A stretch of 19,873 nt of DNA. It comes from JAFDCJ01 sp964527835 (GTDB taxonomy: Bacteria; Desulfobacterota; Desulfobacteria; Desulfobacterales; JAFDCJ01). The notes below the pieces were generated by a model. The model did no database searches. It saw only the letters and a list, made by a program, of their open reading frames with translations, and was not told the DNA's origin. The DNA is taken from the NCBI GenBank assembly GCA_964527835.1, contig CAZGNV010000073.1, positions 1 through 19,873 on the forward strand. The letters run 5' to 3'. Positions 6,771-15,712 of this stretch are shown in pieces. Position 1 is the first letter of the stretch. Each line of letters starts with the position of its first letter. The position numbers and the translations under genes are program-made.

Positions 6771-7877
6771 ATGAAAGCACGATTGCTTCTGTCAGATGGA
6801 CTGACATTCGAGGGCCTTTCCCTGGGGGCGCTGGGCACCGCCGTCGGAGAGGTGGTGTTCAACACCGCCATGATGGGCTACCAGGAAATCTTGACCGATC
6901 CGTCCTATCATTTTCAGCTGGTGACCATGACCTATCCCCAGATCGGCAACTACGGCGTCAATCCCAAGGATTTCGAATCCCGGCGCATCTATGCGGCCGG
7001 CTTTATCATTCGCGAATACAGCCCGGTGGTCAGCCACTGGCAGGCCAGCAAATCCCTGGACGAGTACCTGAAATTTTACGGGGTGGTGGGCATCAGCGAC
7101 ATCGACACCCGGGCGCTGACCCGTCACCTGCGGGATTACGGGGCCCAGATGGGAATGATCACCACCTCCGACGAATCCGCCCAAACGCTGCTGGACCGGC
7201 TGGCAAAGGGCAAGCAGCTGGTCGGGCGCGATATCGCCAGCGAGGTCACCGCCGATGAAATCTACGACTGGCCCATCGACGGCGAAGCCGAGGCCGAAAA
7301 ACCGCTGGATTTGAAAGTGGCCGTTTATGACTTCGGCGTTAAATTTTCCATCCTGCGGGCCCTTTACCGGGAGGGGTGCCGGCTGCGCATATTTCCGGCC
7401 CACACCCCGGCCGAGGAGGTGCTGGCCTGGAATCCGGACGGCATCTTTCTTTCCAACGGTCCCGGGGATCCGGAACCGGTGGATTACGCGGTCAAAAATG
7501 TGCAGTCGCTGCTGGGCAAAAAGCCCGTTTTCGGCATCTGCCTGGGGCATCAGATCCTGGGCCTGGCCCTGGGCGCCAAAACCGCCAAGCTCAAATTCGG
7601 CCACCACGGGGCCAATCATCCCGTCCGGCACCTGACCACCGGGGCGGTGGAGATCACCTCCCAGAACCATGGCTTTATCGTGGATGCCGACAGCCTGCCG
7701 GCCGACGAGGTCGAGATCACCCACATCAATTTAAATGACGGCACCCTGGAAGGCTTCCGGCACAAGCAGCTGCCCGTTTTTTCGGTGCAGTACCACCCGG
7801 AATCGGCCCCCGGTCCCCGGGACAGCCGCTATCTTTTTGAAAACTTTGTCAAGGAAATGAAACAGTTCAATGCCTAA
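6771..7877 (+). CDS. carA: Carbamoyl-phosphate synthase small subunit
   Basis: This glutamine amidotransferase subunit hydrolyses glutamine and channels ammonia to CarB for carbamoyl phosphate, used in both arginine and pyrimidine synthesis. The 368 residues comprise the N-terminal CPSase_sm_chain domain (SDGLTFEGLSLGA, then GEVVFNTAMMGYQEILTDPS) and a C-terminal class I GATase. The triad is visible as Cys257 in GICLGHQ, and His342 and Glu344 in YHPES. The glycine-rich SNGPGDPEPV loop is present. It starts 5 bases after the argG stop with only a weak ribosome-binding site, so translation is probably coupled to argG. It overlaps carB by 8 bases. Confidence 0.97.
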   Translation: MKARLLLSDGLTFEGLSLGALGTAVGEVVFNTAMMGYQEILTDPSYHFQLVTMTYPQIGNYGVNPKDFESRRIYAAGFIIREYSPVVSHWQASKSLDEYLKFYGVVGISDIDTRALTRHLRDYGAQMGMITTSDESAQTLLDRLAKGKQLVGRDIASEVTADEIYDWPIDGEAEAEKPLDLKVAVYDFGVKFSILRALYREGCRLRIFPAHTPAEEVLAWNPDGIFLSNGPGDPEPVDYAVKNVQSLLGKKPVFGICLGHQILGLALGAKTAKLKFGHHGANHPVRHLTTGAVEITSQNHGFIVDADSLPADEVEITHINLNDGTLEGFRHKQLPVFSVQYHPESAPGPRDSRYLFENFVKEMKQFNA

Positions 7878-10800
7878 ACGAAAAGACATCAAACGCATCC
7901 TGGTCATCGGCTCCGGGCCCATCGTCATCGGTCAGGCCTGTGAATTTGACTATTCGGGAACCCAGGCCTGCAAGGCCCTGAGGGAAGAAGGGTTCATCGT
8001 GATCCTGATCAACAGCAATCCGGCCACCATCATGACGGATCCCGAATTTTCGGATAAAACCTACATTGAACCGCTGCAGGCCGATGCCGTGGCGCAGATC
8101 ATCGAGGCCGAGCGGCCCGATGCGCTGCTGCCCACCCTGGGCGGGCAGACCAGCCTCAACCTGGCCGTGGAGCTGGCCGAAAACGGCACCCTGGAAGAAT
8201 ACGGCGTCGAACTGATTGGAGCGAAACTGGAGACCATCAAACTGGCCGAAGATCGCGAGCTTTTTCGCCGGGCCATGGGGGATATCGGGCTCAAAGTGCC
8301 TGCCGGCGGCTGCGTCAAGACCCTGGAAGAAGCGCAAACCCTGTGCAAAACCATCGGCTTTCCGCTGATCATCCGGCCTTCGTTCACCCTGGGCGGCATC
8401 GGCGGCAACGTGGTCTACAACAAGGAGGAATTCAGCAAGGCCGCCCAGTGGGGCCTGGACTCAAGCCCGGTTCACGAAATTTTGATCGAACAATCCGTGC
8501 TCGGCTGGAAGGAATACGAACTGGAAATCATGCGCGACGGTGCCGACAATTTCGTCATCGTCTGCTCCATCGAGAATTTCGACCCCATGGGCATTCACAC
8601 CGGCGACAGCATCACCGTCGCTCCTGCCCAGACGCTGACCGATGTGGAATACCAGAACATGCGCGATGCCGCCAAAAAGATCGTCGCCAAGGTGGGGGTC
8701 GAAACCGGCGGGGCCAACATCCAGTTTGCCCTCGATCCCAAGACCGGGGAGATGGTGGTCATTGAAATGAACCCGCGGGTTTCCCGCAGCTCAGCGCTGG
8801 CCTCCAAGGCCACCGGGTTTCCCATCGCCAAGATCGCGGCCAAGCTGGCCGTCGGCTACCATCTGCACGAAATTCCCAACGACATCACGCGCAAAACCCC
8901 GGCCTGCTTCGAGCCGGCCATCGATTACGTGGTGGTCAAAATTCCCCGCTGGGACTTCGAAAAATTTCCCGAAGAGGACATGCGGCTGACCTCCCAGATG
9001 AAATCCATCGGCGAGGCCATGGGCATCGGCAGGACCTTTAAAGAAGCCCTCAATAAAACCCTGCGCTCCCTTGAAAACGGCTGGTCGGGGTTTCACGCCC
9101 TGGAGCACAACGGCTATGACGGGCTGTCGCGCGACGCCCTGCTCGATGACATCCGTTTCGGAACCCCGGACCGCATCCTGAAAATCTGGCATGCCATCAA
9201 AACCGGCGTCAGCCTGGAGGAAATCGCCCGGGTGACCGCCATCGACATCTGGTTTCTGCAAAACCTCAAACAGCTGACGCAGTTTGAATCGCGCATCGCC
9301 GAAGAATACCAGAGCCGGCACACCATTCCCCCCGGCACCATGCTCGAAGCCAAACGACTCGGCTTTTCCGATCAGCACATCAGCCTGCTGACCGGCAAAT
9401 CCGAAGCCGAAATCCGTAGCTTTCGCAAGGCAGCCAGCATCCGGCCTGCCTATAAAATCGTCGATACCTGTGCCGCCGAATTTGAATCCTTTACGCCCTA
9501 CTATTACTCCACCTACGACCCGGAAAATGAGGCCAGCGCCACGGACAAAAAGAAAGTCATCATCCTCGGCGGCGGCCCCAACCGGATCGGCCAGGGAATC
9601 GAATTCGACTACTGCTGCGTGCACGGAATCCTGGCACTGCGATCTTTGGGCATCGAAGCCATCATGATCAACTGCAACCCGGAAACGGTCAGCACCGATT
9701 ACGATGTGGCCGACAAGTTGTATTTTGAACCCCTGACCTACGAAGACGTGTTGAACGTTGCCGAGATTGAAAAACCCGACGGCGTAATCATCCAGTTCGG
9801 CGGCCAGACACCGCTGAAGCTCGCCCTGCCCCTGGAAAAGGCCGGCGTGCCGATCTGGGGCACCTCGCCGGACTCCATTGACCTGGCCGAGGACCGGGAC
9901 CGGTTCGGCGCGCTGCTGGACTCGCTGGACATCCCGCACCCCCAGTACGGCACCGCCACCTCCATTGACGAGGCCATCGCTGTCGGCAAACGCATCGGGT
10001 TTCCCCTGGTGGTCAGGCCCTCCTATGTCCTGGGCGGGCGGGCCATGGAAATCGTCTATGATCTCGAAACCCTCAAGCATTACATGCAAAGTGCGGTCAC
10101 CGCTTCCGAGGAGCACCCCGTGCTGCTGGACCGTTTCCTGGAGGATGCCTTCGAATTCGACGTGGACGCCATTTGCGACGGGCAGCGCACCCAGGTCTGC
10201 GGTATCATGCAGCATATCGAGGAGGCCGGGGTGCACTCGGGCGACAGCATGGCGGTGCTGCCGCCGTTTCTGCTCAGCCGCGACCAGCATGAAGACATCA
10301 AGGAATACACGCGGCTGCTGGCCGAGGCCTTGAATGTCAAGGGGTTGCTCAACATCCAGTTTGCCATCATGTTCGACACCCTGTATGTGCTGGAAGTCAA
10401 CCCCCGGGCATCGCGCACCGTTCCGTTCGTCAGCAAGGCCACCGGAATTCCCATCGCCAAGCTGGCCGTGGAGGTGATGGCCGGCAAAACTCTGGACCAG
10501 ATCGGCTATCAGTTCAGCGAGCAGCTGCCGTACGTGGCCGTCAAGGAATCTGTTTTCCCCTTTGAGCGCTTCGACAAAACCGATATTTTTCTGCGCCCCG
10601 AAATGCGTTCCACCGGCGAGGTCATGGGCATCGCGCCCCAATTCGGCGAAGCCGTGTTCAAAGCCTTTCAGGCCACCGGCATTAATATCCCGGAGTCAGG
10701 CACGGTTTTTTTAAGCGTCAACGACAACGACAAGGCCCGCATCATCCCCATTGCCGAGGGGCTGAAAAAATTCGGCTACCACCTGGTGGCCACCCGGGGG

Positions 10801-11100
10801 ACGGCCGAATACATCGCCAGCCGCGGCATCGAGGTCCAGACGATTCCCAAGATCCGGGAGGGCCGGCCCAATATCGTCGATGACATCAAAAACGGCCAGA
10901 TTCACCTGATCATCAACACGCCTTTGGGACAGCGCTCCCGGGCCGATGAATACACCATCGGCTGGGCGGCCATCAAACACCGCGTGCCGTTTATCACCAC
11001 CCTGTCGGCGGCTGAAGCCGTGGTGCGCGGCGTCAAGGCCCGGGGCAAAAATAAGCTGACCTACAAGTGCCTGCAGGATTATTATCGAACCCAGCCCTGA
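7870..11100 (+). CDS. carB: Carbamoyl-phosphate synthase large subunit
   Basis: It makes carbamoyl phosphate from bicarbonate, two ATP and CarA-derived ammonia. The 1076 residues match the usual length of about 1070. It contains the ancient internal duplication: GSGPIVIGQACEFDYSG near the N-terminus and GGGPNRIGQGIEFDY near residue 569, each beginning an ATP-grasp half. Each half has an N-P-R motif (EMNPRVSRSSALASKATG and EVNPRASRTVPFVSKATG). An oligomerisation segment lies between them. The last roughly 135 residues form an MGS-like allosteric domain (FLSVNDNDKARI, ATRGTAEY, NTPLGQRSRADEY), which in characterised enzymes binds UMP and ornithine. The ATG at 7870 lies inside the end of carA, implying translational coupling. 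No frameshift is apparent. Confidence 0.98.
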   Translation: MPKRKDIKRILVIGSGPIVIGQACEFDYSGTQACKALREEGFIVILINSNPATIMTDPEFSDKTYIEPLQADAVAQIIEAERPDALLPTLGGQTSLNLAVELAENGTLEEYGVELIGAKLETIKLAEDRELFRRAMGDIGLKVPAGGCVKTLEEAQTLCKTIGFPLIIRPSFTLGGIGGNVVYNKEEFSKAAQWGLDSSPVHEILIEQSVLGWKEYELEIMRDGADNFVIVCSIENFDPMGIHTGDSITVAPAQTLTDVEYQNMRDAAKKIVAKVGVETGGANIQFALDPKTGEMVVIEMNPRVSRSSALASKATGFPIAKIAAKLAVGYHLHEIPNDITRKTPACFEPAIDYVVVKIPRWDFEKFPEEDMRLTSQMKSIGEAMGIGRTFKEALNKTLRSLENGWSGFHALEHNGYDGLSRDALLDDIRFGTPDRILKIWHAIKTGVSLEEIARVTAIDIWFLQNLKQLTQFESRIAEEYQSRHTIPPGTMLEAKRLGFSDQHISLLTGKSEAEIRSFRKAASIRPAYKIVDTCAAEFESFTPYYYSTYDPENEASATDKKKVIILGGGPNRIGQGIEFDYCCVHGILALRSLGIEAIMINCNPETVSTDYDVADKLYFEPLTYEDVLNVAEIEKPDGVIIQFGGQTPLKLALPLEKAGVPIWGTSPDSIDLAEDRDRFGALLDSLDIPHPQYGTATSIDEAIAVGKRIGFPLVVRPSYVLGGRAMEIVYDLETLKHYMQSAVTASEEHPVLLDRFLEDAFEFDVDAICDGQRTQVCGIMQHIEEAGVHSGDSMAVLPPFLLSRDQHEDIKEYTRLLAEALNVKGLLNIQFAIMFDTLYVLEVNPRASRTVPFVSKATGIPIAKLAVEVMAGKTLDQIGYQFSEQLPYVAVKESVFPFERFDKTDIFLRPEMRSTGEVMGIAPQFGEAVFKAFQATGINIPESGTVFLSVNDNDKARIIPIAEGLKKFGYHLVATRGTAEYIASRGIEVQTIPKIREGRPNIVDDIKNGQIHLIINTPLGQRSRADEYTIGWAAIKHRVPFITTLSAAEAVVRGVKARGKNKLTYKCLQDYYRTQP

Positions 11101-11164
11101 TCTCGATTCATCGCCAACAGGGCAAAAATGCTGTGACGCCGCCGCACAAATGGGCCATCTCCAT

Positions 11165-11186
11165 CGCCCCGGTTACTGCCGGGGCG
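11165..11186 (+). terminator. Hairpin after carB, possible terminator
   Basis: CGCCCCGG (11165-11172) and CCGGGGCG (11179-11186) form a perfect 8-bp stem with loop TTACTG, 64 bases after the carB stop. The nearest T-run begins about 14 bases further on (11200-11204), so it is not a canonical intrinsic terminator. It is the best candidate for the operon end. Confidence 0.45.
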
Positions 11187-11218
11187 GTATCCATTCAACT
11201 TTTTCTCCAACCTGCCGA

Positions 11219-11224
11219 TATAGT
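11219..11224 (+). promoter_or_regulatory. Possible -10 element before the response regulators
   Basis: TATAGT matches five of six consensus -10 bases and lies between the post-carB hairpin and the first response-regulator gene. No convincing -35 is present at 16-18 bases. Offered only because a promoter is expected in this 212-base gap. Confidence 0.25.
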
Positions 11225-11312
11225 ATCAGAATCCGTATTTGCCTGAAAATGCGCTGGCCGCCGGCGCCGAAAGCAGGGGATCACTGCGCTAAACGGAGGG
11301 ACTATATTCACC

Positions 11313-12131
11313 ATGGTTGCAACCAAAACCATTTCCAACCAGGATCCGCCCGTCCAGATCCTGGTGGCCGAAGATTCGGACATCAACCAGAAAGTCGCCC
11401 GTATGATGCTTGAAAAGGAAGGATTTGAGGTTGACATTGCCGCCGATGGCCGCCAGGCCGTCACAGCCTGTAAACACGGACGCTATGATCTGATTCTGAT
11501 GGATATCTCGATGCCCGTAATGGACGGCTTTGCCGCGGCTGGCCGCATCCGCGAAGGTGAATCCGGGACCCCCCGGGTTCCCATCATTGCCATGACCGGC
11601 CATGCCGCTGAAAGCATCCGGGAGCGCTGCCTTGAGCACGGCATGGATGACTGCATCGGCAAGCCCCTGCAGCGCAACCAGTTGCTGGCGGTGGTGAAAA
11701 AATGGACGACAGCAGCAGCAAATCGCGATCCAGCCGAAGCCGGCTGGAAAAAACCCGGATCAACACCTCGGAGCGGTTCGGTGCCTGTGGATCTGGACCG
11801 TGCCAAAAAGGAATTCATGGGCAACACGCAAGCGCTGTTTGACCTGCTCAACGATTTCGTAGGCCGCGCCGAGCAGCAGATCAGGGCCCTCCAACAGGCG
11901 TTTGCCGATAACGACTACCGGTCCCTTTCCGAACAGGCCCACCGCATCAAGGGAGCAGCCGCCAATCTCACGGCCATGCGCCTGGCGCAGACCGCCGCTG
12001 CACTTGAACTGGCTGCCGATGGGCAGCGGCCCGACCAATGTGCTGAAGTGGTTGCCAAACTTCAGCAGCAGTGGCGGCAACTGGATTGTTTTGTCCGGCA
12101 AAACTGCAGCCGGGCTGCGATCGAGGAATAA
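11313..12131 (+). CDS. Response regulator with C-terminal HPt domain (REC-HPt)
   Basis: A 272-residue signalling protein with no DNA-binding domain. The receiver domain runs from about residue 15 to 128, starting ILVAEDSDINQ with the acidic pocket. The phosphoacceptor is Asp64 in LILMDISMPVMDG, and the conserved Lys117 is in IGKPL. A histidine-phosphotransfer domain occupies roughly 165-265, with the phosphorylatable His210 in QAHRIKGAAANL. This resembles the C-terminal half of a hybrid histidine kinase (BarA style) without the kinase. It probably accepts phosphate from a kinase elsewhere and passes it on. GGAGGG (11295-11300) lies 12 bases before ATG 11313, slightly long. The REC-HDOD gene starts one base after its stop, so the two are co-translated and probably act in one relay. 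Confidence 0.85.
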   Translation: MVATKTISNQDPPVQILVAEDSDINQKVARMMLEKEGFEVDIAADGRQAVTACKHGRYDLILMDISMPVMDGFAAAGRIREGESGTPRVPIIAMTGHAAESIRERCLEHGMDDCIGKPLQRNQLLAVVKKWTTAAANRDPAEAGWKKPGSTPRSGSVPVDLDRAKKEFMGNTQALFDLLNDFVGRAEQQIRALQQAFADNDYRSLSEQAHRIKGAAANLTAMRLAQTAAALELAADGQRPDQCAEVVAKLQQQWRQLDCFVRQNCSRAAIEE

Positions 12132-12132
12132 A

Positions 12133-13440
12133 ATGCAAATTCTGATTGTCGACGACGAGACCATCAGCCAGAAGAAACTGGAACTGATCATGTCGCCTTT
12201 CGGGCAATGCCAGACAGCTGAAAACGGCCGGCAGGCGCTGGCAATGTTCCATGACGCCCACCGCAGGGGCAACCCCTACGCTTTGATCATGCTGGACATC
12301 AACCTGCCGGAAATGGACGGCATCAGCGTGCTGGCTCAAGTCCGGCAGGCGGAAAAAGACCTCGCCATCCCCCCTGAACAGACAGCCAGAATCCTGATGG
12401 CAACCTCCCACACCGATAAAAACCGTATCATCGCCAGTGTCCAGTCAGGCTGCAATGACTACATCAGCAAGCCCTTCGACCCGGCAGTCGTTCATAAAAA
12501 ACTGGCCCGACTGGGATTTCGCCGCCAGAAACCCGCACCACAAACAGCCGCCGCAAAAGACCGGCCTTCAAGGGCCGGCAATTCATTTATTGAAAGCATC
12601 GCCTCTGTTTTCGAGCGGAAAAACATCCGGCTGCCGACCCTGCCCGGTATTGAAGCGCAATTTCATCAGCTGATGGTCCAGGGGGCGGCATTCAAAAAAA
12701 TTGCCGGACTGCTGAAAAAAGATATTGCCATTTCCATGGAATTGATTCGCACCTCCAATTCGGTCTATTATCGGGGGTTTTTGAAAAACAAGGTTCTTGA
12801 GCAGGCTATTTCGCGGCTGGGCTTTAGCGCTGTTGAGCAAATCGTCGGCGAAATGGCCGGCCGCCGTTTTTATACCCTGGAAACGCCAAGATACCGCCGC
12901 CTGCTGGACAAGATATGGCGCCACTCGATTGCCTGCGCCCATGCCGCTGAGATCACTGCAGCACTGCTAAAGCTTAAAACGTCGGGCGACCCATTTTTCA
13001 TGGGATTGCTGCATGATGTCGGCAAGCTGGTTCTGCTGCAGATCATCGCTGACCTGGAACGGCGCGGAAAATTCAGCGGGCAGATATCCACCGCCGACCT
13101 GACGGCCGCCATGGACAAACATCATTGTCTGTTCGGCGCCCGGCTGCTTGAAAAATGGAAACACACCGATGTCCACATCCAATGCGCACTGTACCATGAA
13201 AAATTAAGCGCTGACGAAAATAATGACCCGCTGCCGGAAGTATCCAAGGAATTGCTGCTGATAAATTTTGCCAACCTGCTGGCAAAATCCCTGGAAAATG
13301 ATCGGCAGCCCGGTGACGAAGCGCAACCCGACCTTGAAAGCACGGAATCTGCCGTCAGCCTGAAAATAAATTCCTCTCAAATCACCACCATCAGGAAAAA
13401 AGTCACTGCGGCAATAAAAGCTGCAGACGGGCTTTTTTAG
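12133..13440 (+). CDS. Response regulator with HDOD domain (REC-HDOD)
   Basis: A 435-residue protein. The N-terminal receiver domain (about 1-125) begins MQILIVDDE, with phosphoacceptor Asp55 in LIMLDINLPEMDG and Lys113 in DYISKPF. A low-complexity linker (about 130-155) leads to an HDOD domain from about 160 to 370, including LPTLPGIEAQFHQL, IARTSN-like LIRTSNSVYYRG and SRLGFSAVEQIV. The segment LLHDVGK (His294-Asp295) keeps the HD pair, which many HDOD proteins lose. HDOD proteins are linked to signal transduction, c-di-GMP networks and stress; the output is unknown. Translation starts one base after the REC-HPt stop, with GAGGA (12124-12128 region) as ribosome-binding site inside that gene. 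Family confident, role inferred. Confidence 0.87.
   Translation: MQILIVDDETISQKKLELIMSPFGQCQTAENGRQALAMFHDAHRRGNPYALIMLDINLPEMDGISVLAQVRQAEKDLAIPPEQTARILMATSHTDKNRIIASVQSGCNDYISKPFDPAVVHKKLARLGFRRQKPAPQTAAAKDRPSRAGNSFIESIASVFERKNIRLPTLPGIEAQFHQLMVQGAAFKKIAGLLKKDIAISMELIRTSNSVYYRGFLKNKVLEQAISRLGFSAVEQIVGEMAGRRFYTLETPRYRRLLDKIWRHSIACAHAAEITAALLKLKTSGDPFFMGLLHDVGKLVLLQIIADLERRGKFSGQISTADLTAAMDKHHCLFGARLLEKWKHTDVHIQCALYHEKLSADENNDPLPEVSKELLLINFANLLAKSLENDRQPGDEAQPDLESTESAVSLKINSSQITTIRKKVTAAIKAADGLF
13416..13438 (+). terminator. Weak terminator at the end of the REC-HDOD gene
   Basis: AAAAGC (13416-13421) can pair with GCTTTT (13431-13436) around a 9-base loop, and the T-run continues to 13438. 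The stem is short and AT-rich, and lies within the last codons of the gene. It could be fortuitous. Confidence 0.3.
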
Positions 13441-13495
13441 TGTGCCTAGAGACTCTCGCAGGTTGATCCAAAATCATTACAAAAAAGTTTCTTTG

Positions 13496-13504
13496 TGATA
13501 TATT
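13496..13504 (+). promoter_or_regulatory. Extended -10 promoter before the alcohol dehydrogenase
   Basis: TG-A-TATATT matches the extended -10 consensus (TGn plus five of six -10 bases). The best -35 at 16 bases (TTACAA, 13477-13482) is poor, as extended -10 promoters allow. Start of transcription near 13511 would leave about 70 bases before the gene. Confidence 0.45.
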
Positions 13505-13582
13505 GGCCTGCATGAAACGCACGCCTGCCCACAAGGTGCAGTCGCCAATACAACAAGAACTGAAAAAAATTGGGGGGCTGAC

Positions 13583-14614
13583 ATGCAAGCGATGGTCCTT
13601 AAACGTATCGCTGATCTCACAAACCAACGCAACCCCCTGGAACTGGCTGACCTGCCCAAACCATCGCCCGCAAAGGGGGAAATCCTTTTAAGGGTCCTCA
13701 CCTGCGGGGTATGCCACACCGAACTGGACGAGATCGAGGGCCGCACGCCCCCGCCACGTTTTCCCGTTGTTTTGGGGCATCAGGTGGTCGGCAGGGTTGA
13801 AAAACTCGGCCCGCAGGCTTCCAGGTTCACAGTCGGCAACCGGGTCGGTGTCGGCTGGATATTTTCGGCCTGCGGGCACTGCGAATATTGCGACCGCGGG
13901 GAGGAAAACCTCTGCCGGCACTTTATTGCCACCGGAAGGGATGCCAATGGCGGATATGCGCAATTCATGGTGGTCCCCGAGGCCTTTGCCCATCCGATTC
14001 CTGAGATTTTTTCCGATTGCGAGGCCGCTCCGCTGCTTTGCGCCGGGGCGATCGGATATCGTTCCCTCAGGCTGACCGGGCTGCTGAACGGTCAAAACCT
14101 GGGGCTCACAGGTTTCGGGGCCTCTGGGCACCTGGTGATGAAGATGGTGCGGCATCGCTTTCCCAATGCCAGGGTGTTCGTTTTCGCCCGCAGCCAACAG
14201 GAGCAGCAATTTGCCCGTGAGCTCGGGGCTGTCTGGGCAGGGGATACGACCGCTGAAAGCCCGCAAAAGCTTCACAGCATCATCGACACCACGCCGGTCT
14301 GGAAACCGGTGGTGGAGGCGTTGAAAAATTTGCGCCCGGGCGGCAGGCTTGTGATCAATGCCATCCGCAAGGAGAATGTCGACAAGGACTATTTGCTACG
14401 CCTGGACTACCCTTCACACCTGTGGCTGGAAAAAGAGATTAAAAGTGTGGCTAACGTGGCCAGCAGGGATATCGGGGGATTTCTCCAGCTTGCCGCCGAA
14501 ATCCCCATCAGGCCCGAATATCAGGAATACCGGCTCGAGGAGGCCAATACCGCCCTGCTTGAACTCAAAGAGCGCAAAATTCGAGGCGCCAAGGTATTAA
14601 AGATCTCTGCTTGA
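13583..14614 (+). CDS. Zinc-dependent alcohol dehydrogenase family protein
   Basis: A 343-residue medium-chain dehydrogenase/reductase, probably NAD(P)H-dependent oxidation of an alcohol or reduction of an aldehyde. Catalytic zinc ligands are Cys44 in CGVCHTE and His66 in GHQVVG. The structural zinc is bound by Cys97, Cys100, Cys103 and Cys111 in the segment starting CGHCEYC. The nucleotide-binding turn is GFGASG (177-182). The segment VGWIFSACGHCEYC with a short C-terminal part resembles the family known as adh_fam_2 (TIGR02822). ATG 13583 is 5 bases after a GGGGGG ribosome-binding site. It has its own promoter and is convergent with the deacetylase gene. The substrate cannot be read from the sequence. 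Confidence 0.9.
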   Translation: MQAMVLKRIADLTNQRNPLELADLPKPSPAKGEILLRVLTCGVCHTELDEIEGRTPPPRFPVVLGHQVVGRVEKLGPQASRFTVGNRVGVGWIFSACGHCEYCDRGEENLCRHFIATGRDANGGYAQFMVVPEAFAHPIPEIFSDCEAAPLLCAGAIGYRSLRLTGLLNGQNLGLTGFGASGHLVMKMVRHRFPNARVFVFARSQQEQQFARELGAVWAGDTTAESPQKLHSIIDTTPVWKPVVEALKNLRPGGRLVINAIRKENVDKDYLLRLDYPSHLWLEKEIKSVANVASRDIGGFLQLAAEIPIRPEYQEYRLEEANTALLELKERKIRGAKVLKISA

Positions 14615-14704
14615 TCTTTCTGATATCAAAGGGCTTATTTAAATGAGGGGGCGGGCACTCTTTCCAGCACCTTGCGGGTTGGACCATTGGGCGGGGGATC
14701 GGTG

Positions 14705-15712
14705 TCAGCTGCATGTGTCCAGCAGTGCCCATTCCAGAAATTGGGCATAGACCTGCCAGCAATGCTCGCCGTACCCGCCGGCCATCAGGTAAGCCCGGGG
14801 GATGCCGCGCGCTTTCAAAAAGTTATAAACGAGCCTATCGCGCTGGTTCATCTGCTCAAGGGACAGCCTCAGATCAGCGGTTGAAGGCAACTCGTCCTTT
14901 TCAAAGGCATCGGAGCCGAAAACAACCACGGCGATATCCGGTTCATTAAAGCCCGCCAGCCGCTGGAGACCTTCTTCGAGCCTGGCAACATAAAGATGCT
15001 CTTCGCCCCGGGCGATGGGAATATCAATATCGTTGGGAATAAAGGCTGGATTCAAGTTGCCGTCGGAATCCCGAGCAGCGCCATCCAGGGGCCAACCTTG
15101 GGCCATGTGGATGCTCAAAGCGGCGATGGTGTCATCGTCCCGGGTCAGGGCGGCGGTGCCGTCTCCCTTGTGGGCATCCGTGTCAATGACCCAGGCGGTT
15201 CGGATCAGGTTTTCAGCCTGCAGTTTGCGGATGGCAATCACGATGTCATTGAGCAGGCAGAACCCCGCCCCATGGTCATGCCGGGCATGGTGCATGCCAC
15301 CGCTGAATGCAAAGCAGAAATTGCTCACCAGGGCGCTGCGGCAGCAGTCAACCGTGGCGGCCACCGAGGCTAAAGCGCGGTCAAACAATCCGGCCAGCGG
15401 CAAAACAGCGCTGTCCGGGTCGTAGCGGTAATAGTCGCCCCGGGCATCAAGCAGTTCATAGGTGCGCATAATTTCATCTTCCAGCCCGTCAGAAAACAGG
15501 CTGTCCACATAGCGCCGGGAGTGTGCCCGCAGCAAATCTTCGCGGCTGATTTTTTCCTGGATATCTGCAATATGCCACTGCTCTCTCAAAGGGCCCAGCA
15601 CCTGATGGGATTTTAGAAATTCAAAGGTCTGCGCAGCGCGGCTGGCCAACAGCGGAATCTGAATGCCGAATTCGATCAGGCCGTCGTTGTGGTTTTCATC
15701 GTATAAAATCAT
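14705..15712 (-). CDS. Histone deacetylase family protein
   Basis: A 335-residue class I/II-type, zinc-dependent deacetylase homologue. Bacterial members include acetylpolyamine amidohydrolases and acetoin-utilisation (AcuC-like) proteins. Conserved residues are the catalytic His pair 141-142 in GGMHHARHDHGAGFC, the zinc ligands Asp179 and His181 in DTDAHKGDGT, Asp268 in FGSDAF, and the transition-state Tyr314 in AGGYG, so it should be active. It starts at ATG 15712, preceded by GGGGGA. The start overlaps the stop of the 38-codon ORF (ATGA), implying translational coupling. Possible substrates are acetylated polyamines or acetyl-lysine proteins; a link to molybdenum-carrier chemistry is not established. 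It is convergent with the alcohol dehydrogenase; I saw no clear terminator in the 90-base gap. Confidence 0.92.
   Translation of the reverse strand: MILYDENHNDGLIEFGIQIPLLASRAAQTFEFLKSHQVLGPLREQWHIADIQEKISREDLLRAHSRRYVDSLFSDGLEDEIMRTYELLDARGDYYRYDPDSAVLPLAGLFDRALASVAATVDCCRSALVSNFCFAFSGGMHHARHDHGAGFCLLNDIVIAIRKLQAENLIRTAWVIDTDAHKGDGTAALTRDDDTIAALSIHMAQGWPLDGAARDSDGNLNPAFIPNDIDIPIARGEEHLYVARLEEGLQRLAGFNEPDIAVVVFGSDAFEKDELPSTADLRLSLEQMNQRDRLVYNFLKARGIPRAYLMAGGYGEHCWQVYAQFLEWALLDTCS

Noticed and set aside
8791..10641. 616-codon - strand open frame inside carB
   Set aside because: Antisense shadow created by high third-position GC; the CarB frame has all family motifs and the antisense protein has none.
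13503..13691. Small ORF overlapping the alcohol dehydrogenase start, considered as a leader peptide
   Set aside because: Continues in another frame deep into the dehydrogenase gene, has no ribosome-binding site, no biased residue and no terminator after it.
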